Below are positions 18,349 through 27,232 of a stretch of 64,000 nucleotides of DNA, piece by piece. The first letter of the stretch is position 1. Every line of letters starts with the position of its first letter. The stretch covers positions 1 to 64,000 of the forward strand of contig NZ_FZTC01000023.1 of assembly GCF_900200035.1 (NCBI RefSeq), read 5' to 3'. Source of the DNA: Klebsiella grimontii (GTDB taxonomy: Bacteria; Pseudomonadota; Gammaproteobacteria; Enterobacterales; Enterobacteriaceae). The notes beneath the pieces are model-generated. The model made no database searches. It was given only the letters and a program-made list of their open reading frames with translations, and was not told the DNA's origin. The position numbers were made by a program, and so were the translations under genes.

Positions 18349-18872
18349 GGTGACACCTTCTTAGCAGAGTTCGTGTCCTGACCAGCCAACCTCCTGCTGG
18401 CAGTAGAGTACAACGAGCATCACTATATGAACTCCGCTCCACAAATTGTTGGCAACCTGCCGACGGCGGCCCCGGAAAATTCGGGCATCAATAACAAATT
18501 ATTGTCATGGAATAAGCCGGGAAAGCTACGCTGACGCGTAGATTCTGTAATTAACCGGTCCCTTTGGCATGCAAAAATATTGCTAAAACCAACTCCTCTT
18601 TTTCCAACAAACATCACAAATTCGTTTTCCTCGCATAGCAGATAAAATTTAATCCGTCATGAACAAATTTGTAAATATGGAATATACAAAACAAGATAAT
18701 CACATAAAATAAAATAAAAATAGATAATAAAATCATCATATTAAATTTATAAACGACAATTTTATATTATCCAACACCCACTATTTTTTCATCATCAAAT
18801 TCAAGTCAGCCATTCTTTTTCCTCGCATCTTCTTATAGTCCCAACTATCGGAACACTCCATGTGAGGTCTTT
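18349..18872. promoter_or_regulatory. Divergent control region between pduF and pduA
   Basis: This gene-free stretch of 524 bases drives pduF leftward and the pdu operon rightward. Bases 18641-18770 contain only 21 G or C in 130, in a genome region that is otherwise GC-rich. The 12-mer TTTTCCTCGCAT occurs at 18625-18636 and again at 18817-18828. A TATAGT at 18834-18839 is a possible pduA -10; its -35 region would fall in the second 12-mer. GAGG at 18864-18867 is the pduA ribosome binding site. Possible short frames here have no family match. Confidence 0.6.
18489..18508 (-). promoter_or_regulatory. Candidate operator, copy 2 (upstream of pduF)
   Basis: The plus strand carries CAATAACAAATTATTG followed by TCAT. 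CAATAA and TTATTG form an inverted repeat around CAAA. It matches the element at 16428-16447 at 19 of 20 positions and lies about 140 bases before the pduF start. It may bind PocR or another shared regulator; this is inference. Confidence 0.45.
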
Positions 18873-19157
18873 ATGCAACAAGAAGCACTAGGAATGGTAG
18901 AAACCAAAGGCTTAACCGCAGCCATAGAGGCCGCTGATGCAATGGTGAAGTCAGCCAATGTGATGTTAGTGGGCTATGAAAAGATTGGCTCCGGGCTGGT
19001 CACCGTCATCGTGCGCGGCGACGTTGGCGCGGTAAAAGCGGCCACCGATGCCGGTGCCGCCGCCGCACGTAACGTGGGAGAAGTGAAAGCCGTACACGTC
19101 ATCCCACGCCCTCACACCGATGTAGAAAAAATCTTACCGAAGGGAATTAGCCAATGA
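18873..19157 (+). CDS. pduA: Microcompartment shell hexamer PduA
   Basis: Major BMC-domain shell protein that forms hexamers with a pore for propanediol. The 94-residue protein starts [13 protein letters not shown]. Lys26 at the hexamer edge and Ser40 at the pore (KIGSGL), both known from Salmonella PduA, are in place. It is the first gene of the pdu operon, with GAGG spaced 5 bases before the ATG, and it overlaps pduB by four bases. Confidence 0.97.
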
Positions 19158-19966
19158 GCAGCAATGAGCTGGTTGAACAGATCATGGCTCAGGTGATTGC
19201 CCGTGTGGCAACGCCGGAACAACAGGCCATCCCTACTGAAAACCATCCAATACGAGAGACGGCTATGGCAGAAAAAAGCTGCAGTTTAACGGAATTTGTC
19301 GGGACCGCCATTGGCGACACCCTGGGCCTGGTGATCGCCAACGTCGATACCGCCCTGCTGGACGCGATGAAGCTGGAAAAACGCTATCGCTCCATCGGCA
19401 TTCTCGGCGCCCGCACCGGCGCTGGCCCGCACATTATGGCGGCGGATGAAGCGGTGAAGGCCACCAACACCGAAGTGGTCAGCATTGAGCTTCCGCGCGA
19501 TACCAAAGGCGGCGCGGGCCACGGTTCGCTGATTATTTTAGGCGGCAACGACGTTTCCGACGTTAAGCGCGGTATCGAAGTCGCGCTGAAAGAGCTCGAC
19601 CGCACCTTCGGCGATGTTTACGGCAACGAAGCCGGGCATATCGAGCTGCAGTACACCGCTCGCGCCAGCTACGCCCTGGAAAAAGCGTTCGGCGCGCCGA
19701 TTGGCCGCGCCTGCGGCATCATCGTTGGCGCTCCGGCCTCCGTTGGCGTGCTGATGGCCGATACCGCGCTGAAGTCAGCCAACGTTGAAGTCGTGGCCTA
19801 TAGCTCCCCGGCGCACGGCACCAGCTTCAGTAACGAAGCCATTCTGGTGATTTCCGGCGACTCCGGCGCGGTCCGCCAGGCGGTCATCTCGGCGCGCGAA
19901 ATCGGCAAAACCGTTCTTGCGACCCTCGGTGCTGAACCGAAAAACGATCGCCCGTCCTACATCTGA
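19154..19966 (+). CDS. pduB: Microcompartment shell trimer PduB (with internal PduB' start)
   Basis: Shell protein with two BMC domains in tandem that forms pseudohexameric trimers. The full product has 270 residues. A second in-frame ATG at 19265 (Met38) matches the start of the shorter PduB' form known in Salmonella. The first 37 residues include an amphipathic helix [15 protein letters not shown], a region reported to link the shell to the cargo. pduC follows after 18 bases. Confidence 0.96.
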
Positions 19967-19984
19967 TACCCACGAGGCTGATTC

Positions 19985-21649
19985 ATGAGATCGAAAAGAT
20001 TTGAAGCACTGGCGAAACGCCCTGTGAATCAGGACGGCTTCGTTAAGGAGTGGATCGAAGAAGGCTTTATCGCAATGGAAAGCCCGAACGACCCGAAACC
20101 GTCGATTAAAATCGTTAACGGCGCGGTAACCGAGCTGGACGGGAAACCGGTAAGCGAATTCGACCTGATCGACCACTTTATCGCCCGCTACGGCATCAAT
20201 CTGAACCGCGCTGAAGAAGTGATGGCGATGGATTCGGTCAAGCTGGCCAATATGCTGTGCGATCCGAACGTCAAACGCAGCGAAATCGTCCCGCTGACCA
20301 CCGCGATGACGCCGGCGAAAATCGTCGAAGTGGTTTCGCATATGAACGTGGTCGAGATGATGATGGCGATGCAGAAAATGCGCGCCCGCCGCACCCCGTC
20401 CCAGCAGGCCCACGTCACCAACGTCAAAGATAACCCGGTACAAATTGCCGCCGACGCCGCCGAAGGCGCATGGCGCGGATTTGACGAACAGGAAACCACC
20501 GTTGCGGTAGCGCGCTATGCGCCGTTCAACGCCATCGCGCTGCTGGTGGGCTCGCAGGTAGGCCGTCCGGGCGTGCTGACTCAGTGCTCGCTGGAAGAAG
20601 CCACCGAGCTGAAGCTCGGCATGCTGGGCCATACCTGCTACGCCGAAACCATCTCCGTCTACGGCACCGAGCCGGTCTTTACCGATGGCGACGACACGCC
20701 GTGGTCGAAGGGCTTCCTGGCCTCGTCCTACGCCTCTCGCGGCCTGAAAATGCGCTTCACCTCCGGCTCCGGCTCGGAAGTGCAGATGGGCTACGCCGAA
20801 GGCAAATCCATGCTTTATCTGGAAGCGCGCTGCATCTACATCACCAAAGCCGCCGGCGTTCAGGGGCTGCAAAACGGCTCGGTAAGCTGCATCGGCGTGC
20901 CGTCCGCGGTGCCGTCAGGCATTCGCGCGGTGCTGGCGGAAAACCTGATCTGCTCGTCGCTGGATCTGGAATGCGCCTCCAGTAACGACCAGACCTTTAC
21001 CCACTCCGATATGCGTCGCACCGCGCGTCTGCTGATGCAGTTCCTGCCGGGAACCGACTTCATCTCTTCCGGTTATTCCGCGGTGCCGAACTACGACAAC
21101 ATGTTCGCTGGCTCCAACGAAGATGCCGAAGACTTTGACGACTACAACGTTATCCAGCGCGACCTGAAGGTGGACGGCGGTCTGCGTCCGGTGCGTGAAG
21201 AGGACGTCATCGCCATCCGTAACAAAGCCGCCCGCGCGCTGCAGGCCGTGTTTGCCGGAATGGGGCTGCCGCCGATTACCGATGAAGAAGTTGAAGCCGC
21301 GACCTACGCCCACGGTTCGAAAGATATGCCGGAGCGCAATATCGTCGAAGACATCAAGTTCGCCCAGGAAATCATCAATCAAAACCGCAACGGTCTGGAA
21401 GTGGTGAAAGCGCTGGCGCAGGGCGGGTTTACCGACGTGGCCCAGGACATGCTCAACATCCAGAAGGCCAAGCTGACCGGGGACTATCTGCATACCTCCG
21501 CGATTATCGTCGGCGACGGACAGGTGCTGTCAGCCGTCAACGACATTAACGATTATGCCGGTCCGGCAACGGGCTATCGCCTGCAGGGCGAACGCTGGGA
21601 AGAGATTAAAAACATCCCTGGCGCTCTTGATCCCAACGAGATTGATTAA
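19985..21649 (+). CDS. pduC: Propanediol dehydratase large subunit PduC
   Basis: Catalytic alpha subunit of adenosylcobalamin-dependent diol dehydratase, converting 1,2-propanediol to propionaldehyde inside the compartment. The 554-residue protein has the usual length. Recognisable segments are MRSKRFEALAKRPVNQDGFVKEW at the N-terminus, SGSGSEVQMGYAEGKSM and GSVSCIGVPSAVPSG in the barrel. It is followed directly by the medium and small subunits. Confidence 0.97.
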   Translation: MRSKRFEALAKRPVNQDGFVKEWIEEGFIAMESPNDPKPSIKIVNGAVTELDGKPVSEFDLIDHFIARYGINLNRAEEVMAMDSVKLANMLCDPNVKRSEIVPLTTAMTPAKIVEVVSHMNVVEMMMAMQKMRARRTPSQQAHVTNVKDNPVQIAADAAEGAWRGFDEQETTVAVARYAPFNAIALLVGSQVGRPGVLTQCSLEEATELKLGMLGHTCYAETISVYGTEPVFTDGDDTPWSKGFLASSYASRGLKMRFTSGSGSEVQMGYAEGKSMLYLEARCIYITKAAGVQGLQNGSVSCIGVPSAVPSGIRAVLAENLICSSLDLECASSNDQTFTHSDMRRTARLLMQFLPGTDFISSGYSAVPNYDNMFAGSNEDAEDFDDYNVIQRDLKVDGGLRPVREEDVIAIRNKAARALQAVFAGMGLPPITDEEVEAATYAHGSKDMPERNIVEDIKFAQEIINQNRNGLEVVKALAQGGFTDVAQDMLNIQKAKLTGDYLHTSAIIVGDGQVLSAVNDINDYAGPATGYRLQGERWEEIKNIPGALDPNEID

Positions 21650-21659
21650 GGGGTGAGAA

Positions 21660-22319
21660 ATGGAAATTAATGAAAAATTGCTGCGCCAGATAATTGAAGA
21701 CGTGCTTAGCGAAATGAAGGGCAGCGATAAACCGGTCTCGTTTAATGCGCCGGCGGCCTCCGCTGCGCCTGCTGGCGACGGTTTCCTGACCGAAGTGGGC
21801 GAAGCGCGTCAGGGAACCCAGCAGGACGAAGTGATTATCGCCGTCGGCCCGGCGTTCGGCCTGGCGCAGACCGTCAATATCGTCGGCATCCCGCACAAAA
21901 GCATTCTGCGCGAAGTGATTGCCGGTATTGAAGAAGAAGGCATTAAAGCGCGCGTGATTCGCTGCTTTAAATCCTCCGACGTGGCCTTCGTCGCCGTTGA
22001 GGGCAATCGCCTGAGCGGCTCCGGCATCTCTATCGGCATCCAGTCGAAAGGCACCACGGTTATCCACCAGCAGGGGCTGCCGCCGCTCTCCAACCTGGAG
22101 CTGTTCCCACAGGCGCCGCTGCTGACCCTGGACACCTACCGTCAGATTGGTAAGAACGCCGCCCGCTATGCGAAACGCGAATCGCCGCAGCCGGTCCCGA
22201 CGCTGAATGACCAGATGGCGCGGCCGAAGTACCAGGCGAAATCGGCCATTTTGCACATTAAAGAGACCAAATACGTGGTGACGGGTAAAAACCCGCAGGA
22301 ACTGCGCGTGGCGCTTTGA
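21660..22319 (+). CDS. pduD: Propanediol dehydratase medium subunit PduD
   Basis: Beta subunit that, with PduC, binds the cobalamin cofactor. The 219-residue protein has an N-terminal amphipathic helix [15 protein letters not shown], known to target the enzyme into the compartment. A proline/alanine linker follows, five residues shorter than in Salmonella PduD (224) as I recall it. The body carries [18 protein letters not shown]. Confidence 0.97.
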   Translation: MEINEKLLRQIIEDVLSEMKGSDKPVSFNAPAASAAPAGDGFLTEVGEARQGTQQDEVIIAVGPAFGLAQTVNIVGIPHKSILREVIAGIEEEGIKARVIRCFKSSDVAFVAVEGNRLSGSGISIGIQSKGTTVIHQQGLPPLSNLELFPQAPLLTLDTYRQIGKNAARYAKRESPQPVPTLNDQMARPKYQAKSAILHIKETKYVVTGKNPQELRVAL

Positions 22320-22333
22320 TAAAGGATAACTCC

Positions 22334-22855
22334 ATGAATACCGACGCAATTGAATCGATGGTTCGCGACGTATTGAGCCGCATGAACAGCCTGCAGGGCG
22401 AGGCGCCAGCGGCGGCTCCGGCGGCTGGCGGCGCATCCCGTAGCGCCAGGGTCAGCGACTACCCGCTGGCGAACAAGCACCCGGAATGGGTGAAAACCGC
22501 CACCAATAAAACGCTGGACGACTTTACGCTGGAAAACGTGCTGAGCAATAAAGTCACCGCTCAGGATATGCGTATTACCCCGGAAACCCTGCGCTTACAG
22601 GCGTCGATCGCCAAAGACGCGGGCCGCGACCGGCTGGCGATGAACTTCGAACGCGCCGCCGAGCTGACCGCGGTACCGGACGATCGCATTCTTGAAATCT
22701 ACAACGCCCTTCGCCCCTACCGTTCAACGAAAGAGGAGCTGCTCGCTATCGCCGACGATCTCGAAAGCCGCTATCAGGCGAAGATTTGCGCAGCTTTCGT
22801 TCGCGAAGCGGCAACGCTGTACGTCGAGCGTAAAAAACTCAAAGGCGACGATTAA
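22334..22855 (+). CDS. pduE: Propanediol dehydratase small subunit PduE
   Basis: Gamma subunit of diol dehydratase. The ATG at 22334 (MNTDAIESMV) follows AAAGGATAA and gives 173 residues, the Salmonella length; an earlier in-frame start at 22316 overlaps pduD and lacks a binding site. An N-terminal helix AIESMVRDVLSRM and an Ala/Pro-rich linker precede the folded part, which begins at DYPLANKHPEWV. Confidence 0.96.
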   Translation: MNTDAIESMVRDVLSRMNSLQGEAPAAAPAAGGASRSARVSDYPLANKHPEWVKTATNKTLDDFTLENVLSNKVTAQDMRITPETLRLQASIAKDAGRDRLAMNFERAAELTAVPDDRILEIYNALRPYRSTKEELLAIADDLESRYQAKICAAFVREAATLYVERKKLKGDD

Positions 22856-22870
22856 CTACAGGGGGCGGTG

Positions 22871-24703
22871 ATGCGATATATAGCTGGCATTGATATCGGC
22901 AACTCATCGACGGAAGTCGCCCTGGCGACTCTGGATGAGGCTGGCGCGCTGACGATTACGCATAGCGCGCTAGCGGAAACCTCCGGGATCAAAGGCACGT
23001 TGCGTAACGTGTTCGGGATCCAGGAAGCGCTTGCCCTCGTGGCAAAGCGCGCCGGGATCGGCGTCGGCGATATTTCGCTCATTCGCATTAACGAAGCCAC
23101 GCCGGTGATTGGCGATGTGGCGATGGAAACCATTACCGAAACCATCATCACCGAATCGACTATGATCGGCCATAACCCGAAAACGCCCGGCGGCGTGGGG
23201 CTTGGCGTTGGCATCACTATTACGCCGCAGGAGCTGTTAACCCGCCCGGCGGAGGCCCCCTATATCCTGGTGGTGTCATCGGCCTTCGATTTTGCCGATA
23301 TCGCGAACGTTATCAACGCCTCCCTGCGCGCCGGGTATCAGATTACCGGCGTCATTTTGCAACGCGACGATGGCGTGCTGGTCAGCAACCGGCTGGAAAA
23401 ACCGCTGCCGATCGTTGACGAAGTGCTGTACATCGACCGCATTCCGCTGGGAATGCTGGCGGCGATTGAGGTCGCCGTCCCGGGGAAGGTTATCGAAACC
23501 CTCTCCAACCCTTACGGTATCGCCACCGTATTCAACCTCAACGCCGAGGAGACCAAAAACATCGTCCCGATGGCCCGGGCGCTGATTGGCAATCGTTCCG
23601 CCGTGGTGGTCAAAACGCCATCCGGCGACGTTAAAGCGCGGGCGATCCCCGCCGGTAACCTGGCGCTGCTGGCCCAGGGGCGCAGCGTGCGCGTGGATGT
23701 CGCCGCCGGCGCCGAGGCCATCATGAAAGCGGTCGACGGCTGCGGCAGGCTCGATAACGTCACCGGTGAGTCCGGCACCAATATAGGCGGCATGCTGGAG
23801 CACGTGCGCCAGACCATGGCCGAGCTGACCAACAAGCCGAGCAGCGAGATTTTCATTCAGGATCTGCTGGCCGTCGATACCTCGGTACCGGTGAGCGTCA
23901 CAGGCGGACTGGCTGGGGAGTTCTCGCTGGAGCAGGCCGTCGGCATCGCCTCGATGGTGAAATCGGATCGCCTGCAGATGGCGATGATCGCCCGCGAGAT
24001 TGAGCAGAAGCTCAATATCGACGTGCAGATCGGCGGCGCCGAGGCCGAAGCCGCCATCCTGGGCGCGCTGACCACGCCGGGCACCACCCGACCGCTGGCG
24101 ATCCTCGACCTCGGCGCGGGCTCCACCGATGCCTCCATCATCAACCCTAAAGGCGAAATCATCGCCACCCACCTCGCCGGAGCAGGCGATATGGTGACGA
24201 TGATCATTGCCCGTGAGCTGGGGCTGGAGGACCGCTATCTGGCGGAAGAGATCAAGAAGTTCCCGCTGGCTAAGGTGGAAAGCCTGTTCCATTTGCGCCA
24301 CGAGGACGGCAGCGTGCAGTTTTTCTCTACGCCGCTGCCCCCGGCCGTCTTCGCCCGCGTCTGTGTGGTAAAGCCGGACGAACTGGTGCCGCTGCCCGGC
24401 GACTTAGCGCTGGAAAAAGTGCGTGCCATTCGCCGTAGCGCCAAAGAGCGGGTCTTTGTCACCAACGCCCTGCGCGCGCTGCGTCAGGTCAGCCCCACCG
24501 GCAACATTCGCGATATTCCGTTCGTGGTGCTGGTGGGCGGTTCGTCGCTGGATTTCGAAGTCCCGCAGCTGGTCACCGATGCGCTGGCGCACTACCGCCT
24601 GGTTGCCGGGCGCGGAAATATTCGCGGCAGCGAAGGCCCGAGAAACGCGGTGGCCACCGGGCTGATTCTCTCCTGGCACAAGGAGTTCGCGCATGGACAG
24701 TAA
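22871..24703 (+). CDS. pduG: Diol dehydratase reactivase large subunit PduG
   Basis: ATP-dependent chaperone-like factor that removes damaged cobalamin from inactivated diol dehydratase. The 610-residue protein has an actin/Hsp70-like ATPase fold, with phosphate-binding loops at AGIDIGNSSTEVALA and ILDLGAGSTDASI. The ATG at 22871 was preferred over the GTG just before it because it fits the GGGGG binding site spacing and Salmonella length. It overlaps pduH by 11 bases. Confidence 0.96.
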   Translation: MRYIAGIDIGNSSTEVALATLDEAGALTITHSALAETSGIKGTLRNVFGIQEALALVAKRAGIGVGDISLIRINEATPVIGDVAMETITETIITESTMIGHNPKTPGGVGLGVGITITPQELLTRPAEAPYILVVSSAFDFADIANVINASLRAGYQITGVILQRDDGVLVSNRLEKPLPIVDEVLYIDRIPLGMLAAIEVAVPGKVIETLSNPYGIATVFNLNAEETKNIVPMARALIGNRSAVVVKTPSGDVKARAIPAGNLALLAQGRSVRVDVAAGAEAIMKAVDGCGRLDNVTGESGTNIGGMLEHVRQTMAELTNKPSSEIFIQDLLAVDTSVPVSVTGGLAGEFSLEQAVGIASMVKSDRLQMAMIAREIEQKLNIDVQIGGAEAEAAILGALTTPGTTRPLAILDLGAGSTDASIINPKGEIIATHLAGAGDMVTMIIARELGLEDRYLAEEIKKFPLAKVESLFHLRHEDGSVQFFSTPLPPAVFARVCVVKPDELVPLPGDLALEKVRAIRRSAKERVFVTNALRALRQVSPTGNIRDIPFVVLVGGSSLDFEVPQLVTDALAHYRLVAGRGNIRGSEGPRNAVATGLILSWHKEFAHGQ

Positions 24704-25043
24704 TCACAGCGCCCCGGCCATCGTCATTACCGCCATCGCCGGCTGCGACGGCCTGTGGCGCGAAGTGCTGCTGGGCATTGAAGAGGAAGGCATCCCTTTC
24801 CTGCTCCAGCATCATCCGGCCGGAGAAGTCGTGGACAGCGCCTGGCAGGCGGCGCGCAGCTCGCCGCTGCTGGTGGGCATCGCCTGCGACCGCCATACGC
24901 TGGTCGTGCACTACAAGAATTTACCCGCATCGGCGCCGCTTTTTACGCTGATGCATCATCAGGACAGTCAGGCCCATCGTAACACCGGAAATAACGCGGC
25001 ACGGCTGGTCAAAGGGATCCCTTTCCGGGATCTGAATCGCTAA
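24693..25043 (+). CDS. pduH: Diol dehydratase reactivase small subunit PduH
   Basis: Small partner of PduG. The 116-residue protein resembles the beta subunit of diol dehydratase, which it displaces: [11 protein letters not shown] parallels [11 protein letters not shown] of PduD, and [13 protein letters not shown] parallels [13 protein letters not shown]. It overlaps the end of pduG and precedes a block of shell genes. Confidence 0.95.
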   Translation: MDSNHSAPAIVITAIAGCDGLWREVLLGIEEEGIPFLLQHHPAGEVVDSAWQAARSSPLLVGIACDRHTLVVHYKNLPASAPLFTLMHHQDSQAHRNTGNNAARLVKGIPFRDLNR

Positions 25044-25062
25044 GCAACAGGAGAACGGCAGA

Positions 25063-25338
25063 ATGAATAACGCACTGGGACTGGTTGAAACAAAAGGGTT
25101 GGTGGGCGCTATTGAAGCCGCCGACGCCATGGTGAAATCCGCCAACGTGCAGCTGGTTGGCTACGAAAAAATTGGCTCGGGTCTGGTGACCGTGATGGTT
25201 CGCGGCGACGTCGGCGCGGTTAAAGCGGCGGTGGACGCGGGCAGCGCGGCGGCAAGCGTGGTGGGTGAAGTGAAATCCTGCCACGTGATCCCGCGTCCGC
25301 ACAGCGACGTTGAGGCCATTTTACCGAAATCAGCCTGA
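25063..25338 (+). CDS. pduJ: Microcompartment shell hexamer PduJ
   Basis: Abundant BMC shell protein of 91 residues, a close paralogue of PduA. It shares VETKGL, the [11 protein letters not shown] segment and the pore KIGSGL. The two genes are nearly parallel over their length, so they look like duplicates within the operon. CAGGAGAA precedes the ATG. Confidence 0.96.
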   Translation: MNNALGLVETKGLVGAIEAADAMVKSANVQLVGYEKIGSGLVTVMVRGDVGAVKAAVDAGSAAASVVGEVKSCHVIPRPHSDVEAILPKSA

Positions 25339-25362
25339 TTGATGGCGAATAAGGAGCACCGC

Positions 25363-25824
25363 GTGAAGCAATCACTGGGATTACTTGAAGTTTGTGGTCT
25401 GGCACTGGCTATCAGCTGCGCCGATATCATGGCGAAATCCGCTTCTATCACGCTGGTCGCCCTCGAAAAGACCAATGGTTCAGGCTGGACGGTGATTAAA
25501 ATTACCGGTGATGTGGCCTCCGTGCAGGCGGCTATCACCACCGGTGCGCAGTTTGCCGAACAGCGAAACGGCCTGGTGGCCCACAAAGTCATCGCCAGGC
25601 CAGGAGAAGGGATCCTGCGCGCGCAGACGCCCCCGCTCTCCGTCATGCAACCTGAGCCTGAAGAGTCAGAAACGGCGGATGTCGTTTCTGAAGCGCCAGC
25701 AGAAGAGCTCCCGCAGGAACAGGGGCTGGTTAGCTGCAACCTGTGTCTGGACCCGAAATGTCCGCGCCAGAAAGGCGAGCCGCGCTCGCTTTGCATTCAT
25801 CCCGGCAAGCGAGGTGAGGCGTAA
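25363..25824 (+). CDS. pduK: Microcompartment shell protein PduK
   Basis: Minor shell protein with an N-terminal BMC domain (about residues 1-85), an acidic Pro/Glu-rich linker and a C-terminal cysteine cluster CNLCLDPKCPRQKG...C, which may bind an Fe-S cluster. The best start is GTG 25363 (MKQSLGLLEV), placed after AAGGAG at 25351-25356. An in-frame ATG at 25342 would put this binding site inside the gene. The product has 153 residues. Its stop overlaps the pduL start (TAATG). Confidence 0.9.
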   Translation: MKQSLGLLEVCGLALAISCADIMAKSASITLVALEKTNGSGWTVIKITGDVASVQAAITTGAQFAEQRNGLVAHKVIARPGEGILRAQTPPLSVMQPEPEESETADVVSEAPAEELPQEQGLVSCNLCLDPKCPRQKGEPRSLCIHPGKRGEA

Positions 25825-26456
25825 TGGATAAACAGCTTCTGGAATCAACGGTCAGTAAAGTTCTCGACGAGATGCGCCTGCGGCCCATCCCGCTGGGGGT
25901 TTCAAATCGTCATATCCATCTGTCCGCGGCGGATTACGAACGCCTGTTCCCCGGCCATCCCATCAGCGAGAAAAAAGCGCTGCTGCAGCCGGGACAGTAC
26001 GCCGCGGAGCAAACCGTCACTCTGGTGGGGCCGAAGGGGCAGCTGAAAAATGTACGCCTGCTCGGCCCACTGCGCTCGGTAAGCCAGGTGGAAATCTCGC
26101 GTACCGATGCCAGAACCCTGGGCGTTGCGGCGCCGCTGAGAATGTCCGGCAACCTGAAGGGCACGCCGGGCATCCGCCTGGTCAGCCCTTTTGGCGAGCT
26201 GGAGCTGACGTCAGGGGTTATCGTCGCACAACGGCATATTCATATGTCGCCGCTCGATGCGCTGATCCTGCGGGTCGCCCACGGCGACAGAGTGTCGGTG
26301 GCCATTGAAGGCGACGATCGCGGGCTGATCTTCAACAACGTGGCGGTTCGCGTTTCGCCGGACATGCGCCTCGAAATGCACATTGATACCGATGAGGCTA
26401 ACGCCGCTGGAGCCGATAGCCCGCAGGCCTTTGCCCGGCTGGTAGGCCCGCGATGA
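25824..26456 (+). CDS. pduL: Phosphate propanoyltransferase PduL
   Basis: Converts propionyl-CoA and phosphate to propionyl phosphate, recycling CoA inside the compartment. The 210-residue protein has an N-terminal targeting-type helix LLESTVSKVLDEM. Two similar domains carry zinc-binding histidine motifs: SNRHIHLSAADYE and QRHIHMSPLDAL. It is unrelated to the classical Pta family. It overlaps pduM by four bases. Confidence 0.96.
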   Translation: MDKQLLESTVSKVLDEMRLRPIPLGVSNRHIHLSAADYERLFPGHPISEKKALLQPGQYAAEQTVTLVGPKGQLKNVRLLGPLRSVSQVEISRTDARTLGVAAPLRMSGNLKGTPGIRLVSPFGELELTSGVIVAQRHIHMSPLDALILRVAHGDRVSVAIEGDDRGLIFNNVAVRVSPDMRLEMHIDTDEANAAGADSPQAFARLVGPR

Positions 26457-26944
26457 ACGGCGAACTTCTGCAGCGCATTGTGGAGACGATCGTCTCCCGA
26501 CTGCAGCGGCGCGCCGAAAGCACGGCGACGTTGAGCGTGGCGCAGCTACGTGATGCCGACTGCCGGAGTCTGTTCTGCCAGCACGCGTCGCTGCGCGTTC
26601 TGCTCGTCGACCTGCCGCTGCTGAACCAGTTGGCGGAGGCGGACACCGACGATGCCGCCGCCAGCAACATTCACGACGCGCTGGCTTTCGGCATCCGCGT
26701 GCAGCTCACCCTGCACGGCCAGCTGCTGCCGGTTATCCCGGTTAAAAAACTGGCTCGCCTGCCGCTGACCTTTGCCGATGAACGCGGGCTGCCGCTGGTT
26801 CTGCACGCAGGTTCGGTGCTCAGCTATCGCGACGTCGCGCCGCTGGGTCAGGGGCATCTGGTTATTCAGCGCAAATGCCTCGTGACCGCCCTGGCGCGCG
26901 ACGCGGCGCGCGCGCGGAATATTCAATTAATTAAGCAGGAGTAA
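26453..26944 (+). CDS. pduM: Microcompartment protein PduM
   Basis: Component of unknown biochemical role, needed for proper compartment formation in Salmonella. The 163-residue protein begins with an amphipathic helix ELLQRIVETIVSRLQ like those of PduD, PduE and PduP, which suggests lumenal or shell-facing placement. The rest is alpha/beta with no catalytic motif that I recognise. Confidence 0.9.
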   Translation: MNGELLQRIVETIVSRLQRRAESTATLSVAQLRDADCRSLFCQHASLRVLLVDLPLLNQLAEADTDDAAASNIHDALAFGIRVQLTLHGQLLPVIPVKKLARLPLTFADERGLPLVLHAGSVLSYRDVAPLGQGHLVIQRKCLVTALARDAARARNIQLIKQE

Positions 26945-26947
26945 ATC

Positions 26948-27223
26948 ATGCATCTGGCACGAGTCACGGGCGCGGTTGTCTCCACGCAAAAATCGCCTTC
27001 CCTGGTCGGGAAAAAGCTTCTGTTGGTGCGGCGGGTCAGCGCCGATGGCGAACTTCCCGCCTCGCCCACCTCCGGCGATGAAGTCGCCGTGGACTCCGTC
27101 GGCGCAGGCGTCGGCGAGCTGGTTCTGCTCAGCGGCGGCTCCAGCGCCAGGCACGTTTTTTCCGGGCCAAACGAGGCCATCGACCTCGCCGTTGTCGGCA
27201 TTGTCGATACGCTTTCACGTTAA
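26948..27223 (+). CDS. pduN: Microcompartment vertex pentamer PduN
   Basis: EutN/CcmL-family protein expected to form pentamers that close the vertices of the polyhedral shell. The 91-residue protein starts [15 protein letters not shown] and has the family pattern [28 protein letters not shown] and a C-terminal IVDTL. It sits 3 bases after pduM. Confidence 0.95.
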   Translation: MHLARVTGAVVSTQKSPSLVGKKLLLVRRVSADGELPASPTSGDEVAVDSVGAGVGELVLLSGGSSARHVFSGPNEAIDLAVVGIVDTLSR

Positions 27224-27232
27224 GGAGCGACT

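Noticed and set aside
18423-18617. Minus-strand frame of 64 codons upstream of pduF
   Set aside because: It lies in the divergent control region, has no binding site of note and no family resemblance, and overlaps a candidate operator.
19775-24301. Long antisense frames opposite pduC, pduD and pduG
   Set aside because: High GC with few stops gives long shadow frames. The sense genes are clear families and no antisense protein was recognisable.
20542-24876. Chi sites GCTGGTGG at 20542, 24529 and 24869 inside the pdu operon
   Set aside because: Chi is over-represented in enteric genomes and in coding reading frames; three in this length is not notable.
25063-25338. Possible recent gene duplication of pduA as pduJ
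   Set aside because: The PduA-PduJ pair is ancient and present in all known enteric pdu operons, so it is not specific to this genome.
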